From Candidatus Omnitrophota bacterium (GTDB taxonomy: Bacteria > Omnitrophota > Gorgyraeia > Zapsychrales > JANLHA01), in contig JAHFFS010000047.1 of the NCBI GenBank assembly GCA_023247815.1, forward strand, positions 1 to 8,765: a DNA stretch of 8,765 nt, given 5' to 3'. Shown here in pieces: positions 5,714 through 8,765 of this stretch. The first letter of the stretch is position 1. Every line of letters begins with the position of its first letter. The notes under the pieces are model-generated. The model was given only the letters and a program-made list of their open reading frames with translations, had not been told where the DNA came from and searched no databases. The translations under genes were made by a program, and so were the position numbers.

Positions 5714-6898
5714 ATGAACCAAACAGATATCATTGCCAATTACAACAAATATATTTTGGACACCTATACGCGGACACCTTTGATCTTCGTCAAGGGCAAA
5801 GGAATGAGTTTGACCGACATCCATGGGAAAAAATATTTGGACTTTTTCCCGGGATGGGGGGTCAACAACGTCGGACACTGTCATCCGAAAGTCATGGCCG
5901 GGGTACGCGATCAAATTGGAAAACTGATCCATGTCCCCAATAATTTTTATCATCTGCAGCAGGCGAAATTGGCTAAAGAAATCATCCGCAATTCTTTTGC
6001 CGGAAAAATTTTTTTCTGTAACAGTGGCGCGGAAGGCTGCGAGGCCGCTATCAAACTGGCCAAGGCCTATGGACAAAGCGACCATCGTCATGAAATCATT
6101 GCCATGAATAAAAGTTTTCATGGCCGAACCATAGGGGCCTTGAGCGCCACTGGACAAAACAAATACCAAGAAGGATTTTCGCCATTGCTCGATGGATTTA
6201 AACACGTTGCCTTCAATGATATCGAAGCGGTCAAAAATGCCCTGAGTGAAAAGACCGTTGCGATCCTGCTGGAACTGGTCCAAGGCGAAGGAGGGATTCA
6301 TATTGCTGAGAAATCCTTCATTCAAGAATTGCGTAAGTTGTGCGATCAAAAAAATATCTTACTCATTTTTGACGAAGTACAGACGGGTATAGGTCGTACC
6401 GGTGAAATCTTTGCTTACAAACATTATGGGGTGATTCCCGACGCTATGATCTTGGCCAAGGCCTTAGGGGGTGGACTGCCCATAGGCGCTCTGGTCGTTG
6501 GAGAAAAATTTTGTGGAATTTTGAAACCCGGGATGCACGCCTCGACCTTTGGCGGTAGCCCGCTGATTTGCAAAGCCGCGCTAGGAGTTTTCAAGGCCAT
6601 TTTTACCGATAAAATGTTGCCCAATGCCAAACGAATGGGCGAATACTTGATGGAAAAACTGAAACATTTGCAGCCAAAATTCGATTGCATGAAGGAAGTC
6701 CGTGGGTTAGGATTAATGATTGGTGTTGAGCTCACCATCGAATGCAAACCCATCATCGAGGAATGCCTCAAACACGGATTGATCATCAATTGCACGCAGG
6801 GAAATGTTTTACGCATCATGCCGGCCTTAAATGTTACAAAAAAACAGATTGATCGGGCCTTACATATTTTAGAAAAAGCAATGGAAACAACGATATGA
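5714..6898 (+). CDS. argD: Acetylornithine aminotransferase (PLP-dependent, class III)
   Basis: Converts N-acetylglutamate semialdehyde plus glutamate to N-acetylornithine and 2-oxoglutarate. From ATG 5714 it has 394 residues, typical for ArgD. Motifs: LDFFPGWGVNNVGHCHP (42-58), NSGAEGCEAAIKLAK (103-117, phosphate binding), SFHGRT (134-139), ELVQGEGG (187-194), FDEVQTGIGRTG (219-230, with D220 near the PLP nitrogen), AKALGGGLPIGA (248-259, with K249 the PLP lysine), STFGGSPL (277-284), RGLGLMIGVEL. The usual SGAEANE reads SGAEGCE here, and GGNPL reads GGSPL. The frame is open from ATG 5669, with another ATG at 5690, but those lie inside the hairpin and would add residues not expected in the family. 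5714 is preferred, although the nearest SD (GGAGAGG, 5692-5698) is 15 nt away. The stop overlaps argF by 4 nt. Related activities (succinyldiaminopimelate or GABA aminotransferase) are less likely given the operon. Confidence 0.93.
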   Translation: MNQTDIIANYNKYILDTYTRTPLIFVKGKGMSLTDIHGKKYLDFFPGWGVNNVGHCHPKVMAGVRDQIGKLIHVPNNFYHLQQAKLAKEIIRNSFAGKIFFCNSGAEGCEAAIKLAKAYGQSDHRHEIIAMNKSFHGRTIGALSATGQNKYQEGFSPLLDGFKHVAFNDIEAVKNALSEKTVAILLELVQGEGGIHIAEKSFIQELRKLCDQKNILLIFDEVQTGIGRTGEIFAYKHYGVIPDAMILAKALGGGLPIGALVVGEKFCGILKPGMHASTFGGSPLICKAALGVFKAIFTDKMLPNAKRMGEYLMEKLKHLQPKFDCMKEVRGLGLMIGVELTIECKPIIEECLKHGLIINCTQGNVLRIMPALNVTKKQIDRALHILEKAMETTI

Positions 6899-7815
6899 AA
6901 CGCGATCTGATCACATTATTCGATTATACCGCCACAGAGATCCAACAGCTTTTGGAATCGAGCGCCAAATTTAAAAGGGACCGAACTTTTGGATCGCAAC
7001 TGCTCCTTGGCAAATCCATTGGTTTGATTTTTCAAAAGCCATCAAACCGCACCCGGGTCTCTTTTGAGGTTGGTGTTAACCAACTGGGTGGGAATTGCAT
7101 TTATCTGGGGCCCGAAGAAATCAATTTGGGGGAACGGGAGTCAACGACCGACGTTGCTAAAACATTGTCTCGATACTTAAGCGCCCTTGTCGCCCGCACC
7201 CATGCGCACAAAGTCATTGTTGAACTTGCCGAGCAAGCTAGCATTCCGATCATCAATGGCTTATCCGATCTTTATCATCCCTGCCAAGCCTTGGCGGATT
7301 TGCTCACGGTGCAGGAAACATTTAAAAATTTGAAAGGGATCACCTTAGCTTATATCGGTGATGGCAACAATGTTTGTCACTCGCTCTTGATTGGCTGTTC
7401 CAAACTCGGTATCCATATGCGAATAGCAACACCCAAAGGTTATGAACCGCTTTCAGAGATTGTCAAATTAGCGCAAACCATTGCGAAAAAATCCGGCGCG
7501 CGAATCAAATTGACCCATTCTCCTCAGGAAGCGGTCAAATCAGCACAGGTGATTTATTCTGATGTCTGGGTGAGCATGGGCCAGGAAAAGGAAGCCAAGA
7601 AGAGGTTAAAAACATTTCAGAATTACCAGGTCAATAAAAAATTGCTGCAATCCGCTGACAAGGACCATATCTTTATGCATTGCCTTCCCGCTCACCGCGG
7701 TGAAGAGGTGAGCGCCGATGTCATCGACGGTAAACATTCAGTGGTGTTTGACCAGGCGGAAAACCGTTTGCACGTCCAAAAGGCCGTGCTGGCATTTTTA
7801 CTGAAGACGAAATAA
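6895..7815 (+). CDS. argF: Ornithine carbamoyltransferase
   Basis: Joins carbamoyl phosphate and ornithine to make citrulline; normally a cytosolic trimer. It has 306 residues, the usual length. The carbamoyl-phosphate site reads FQKPSNRTRVSFEVG (46-60), with N51 where STRTR is most common. Other motifs: ARTHAH (100-105), HPCQALADLLT (128-138), YIGDGNNV (153-160), DVWVSMGQE (223-231, the SMG ornithine loop), HCLPAHRGEEV (262-272) and FDQAENRLHVQKA (285-297). The SMG loop and HCLP argue for true ornithine as substrate rather than acetyl- or succinylornithine, and ArgJ in the same operon supplies free ornithine. The ATG overlaps the argD stop (ATGA), so translation is probably coupled; its own SD is weak. 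Assignment is secure. Confidence 0.96.
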   Translation: MKRDLITLFDYTATEIQQLLESSAKFKRDRTFGSQLLLGKSIGLIFQKPSNRTRVSFEVGVNQLGGNCIYLGPEEINLGERESTTDVAKTLSRYLSALVARTHAHKVIVELAEQASIPIINGLSDLYHPCQALADLLTVQETFKNLKGITLAYIGDGNNVCHSLLIGCSKLGIHMRIATPKGYEPLSEIVKLAQTIAKKSGARIKLTHSPQEAVKSAQVIYSDVWVSMGQEKEAKKRLKTFQNYQVNKKLLQSADKDHIFMHCLPAHRGEEVSADVIDGKHSVVFDQAENRLHVQKAVLAFLLKTK

Positions 7816-7834
7816 AAATAAGGGAGTTTGAAAT

Positions 7835-8765
7835 ATGAAAAAAGTTGTTTTAGCCTATTCCGGCGGACTTGATACCTCCTGCATCATCAAATGGCTGGAA
7901 AGCAAAAAATACGATTCCATCGCGTTCATCGCGAATGTGGGGCAGCAGGAAGATTTCAAATCGATCGAAAATCGCGCGTTAATGACCGGCGCTTCCAAGG
8001 CCTATGTCTTGGATTTGCAGGAAGAATTTGTTAACGACTATGTTTTTCCCGCACTCAAGGCCGGAGCGGTTTATGAAAACAAATATTTCCTGGCCACCGC
8101 GCTTTCTCGTCCGCTGATTGCCAAACATCAGGTCGAGATTGCTCACAAAGAAAAAGCAACGGCGGTTGCCCACGGATGCACGGGCAAAGGTAACGATCAG
8201 GTTCGTTTTGAGACGACGATTTCGCTTTTAGATCGGACATTGGAACAGATCGCGCCGGTGCGGATCTGGGAATTTAAGACCCGCGAACAAGAAATCGAAT
8301 ATGCCAAGAAGCATAAAATTCCGGTTGAGGTCACCAAAAAAAGTCCGTACAGTGTCGATAAAAATCTTTACGGGCGCAGCATTGAATGCGGTATTCTTGA
8401 AGATCCCTGGGCAGAACCACCAGAGGAAATCTATCAGATGACAACCAATCCGCTAGAAGCGCCCAACAAAGCAACCTATATCGAGCTTGAATTTGCAGAA
8501 GGGATTCCGGTCAAAATTGACGGAAAAAATTATCAACCCGTTGCCCTTATTCATGCACTCAACAAAATCGCCGGCGCCAATGGTGTAGGACGGGTCGATA
8601 TGATTGAAAACCGCTTGGTCGGGATCAAATCCCGAGAGATTTATGAAAATCCAGCGGCAACGGTTCTGCACAGCGCGCATCAAGAACTCGAAGCCTTGGT
8701 CTTGGATCGCGAGAGTATGCGTTATAAACAACCTGTTGCTCACAAATACGCTGAAATGATCTATT
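7835..8765 (+). CDS. argG: Argininosuccinate synthase, N-terminal 310 residues (3' end outside window)
   Basis: Condenses citrulline with aspartate using ATP, via a citrullyl-AMP intermediate. The frame from ATG 7835 stays open to the window end; the family is about 400 residues, so about a quarter is missing. Motifs: the ATP pyrophosphatase P-loop AYSGGLDTS (7-15), FIANVGQQED (31-40), ENKYFLATALSRPLIAK (81-97), AVAHGCTGKGNDQVRFE (110-126), SVDKNLYGRSIECGILEDPW (173-192) and NRLVGIKSREIYENPA (259-274). SD AGGGAG (7821-7826) is 8 nt upstream, the best-placed SD in the arg operon, and the gap after argF is 19 nt, so argG may be initiated independently rather than by coupling. argH would be the expected next gene. 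Assignment is secure. Confidence 0.97.
   Translation, partial: MKKVVLAYSGGLDTSCIIKWLESKKYDSIAFIANVGQQEDFKSIENRALMTGASKAYVLDLQEEFVNDYVFPALKAGAVYENKYFLATALSRPLIAKHQVEIAHKEKATAVAHGCTGKGNDQVRFETTISLLDRTLEQIAPVRIWEFKTREQEIEYAKKHKIPVEVTKKSPYSVDKNLYGRSIECGILEDPWAEPPEEIYQMTTNPLEAPNKATYIELEFAEGIPVKIDGKNYQPVALIHALNKIAGANGVGRVDMIENRLVGIKSREIYENPAATVLHSAHQELEALVLDRESMRYKQPVAHKYAEMIY

Noticed and set aside
5702..6349. Long open frame on the minus strand (215 codons)
   Set aside because: It lies wholly opposite argD, has no recognisable motif or SD, and argD is a clear conserved gene; it is a coding shadow.
6424..6819. Minus-strand open frame of 131 codons
   Set aside because: Antisense to conserved argD with low-complexity composition; a coding shadow.
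8453..8743. 96-codon minus-strand frame near the window end
   Set aside because: Antisense to argG, which stays open and motif-rich throughout; no independent evidence.
1..8765. CRISPR arrays, tRNA or rRNA genes, insertion sequences, riboswitches, defence or toxin modules
   Set aside because: No regularly spaced repeats, transposase motifs, tRNA-like cloverleaf or long structured leaders were seen; the window is densely filled by housekeeping genes.

Overview
The window is a compact, moderately AT-rich bacterial chromosome segment with every recognisable gene on the + strand. It holds the 3' end of truA, a large membrane methyltransferase-like gene, the ribosomal protein pair rplM-rpsI, and six consecutive arginine biosynthesis genes, argC-argJ-argB-argD-argF-argG, the last cut by the window end. 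Promoters look like sigma70/sigmaA type and Shine-Dalgarno (SD) sites are conventional. A ribosomal L13-S9 pair followed directly by an arginine operon is, from memory, an order seen in some Desulfobacterota (Geobacter-like) and in uncultured lineages such as Omnitrophota. The sequence alone does not settle the taxon.

Layout. At 1-1571 the end of truA (tRNA pseudouridine synthase) is followed after 24 nt by a 446-residue polytopic protein with an isoprenylcysteine carboxyl methyltransferase (ICMT)-type C-terminus. At 1586-2574 is a self-contained transcription unit: a near-perfect promoter (TTGACA, 16 nt, extended TATAAT), rplM, rpsI, and a strong intrinsic terminator. From 2551 onward is the arginine operon. 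Its likely promoter (TTGACG, 17 nt, TATTAT) is nested inside the rpsI terminator, so one short stretch ends one unit and starts the next. No intergenic gap exceeds about 130 nt.

Pathway. ArgB phosphorylates N-acetylglutamate, ArgC reduces it to the semialdehyde, ArgD transaminates it to N-acetylornithine, and ArgJ moves the acetyl group back to glutamate, releasing ornithine. ArgF carbamoylates ornithine to citrulline and ArgG joins citrulline to aspartate. argH would be expected downstream but is outside the window. This is the cyclic (acetyl-recycling) route. ArgB carries the N-terminal helix and C-terminal signature of arginine-inhibited kinases, so feedback control at ArgB is likely. No convincing ArgR operator was seen.

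Most of the window is ordinary housekeeping, and I do not see a new multi-gene system. The places that merit a second look are the argB-argD junction (a perfect 12-bp hairpin, a short out-of-frame upstream ORF, a possible 6-bp flanking duplication and an unclear argD start), the nested terminator/promoter before argC, and the membrane methyltransferase-like gene.
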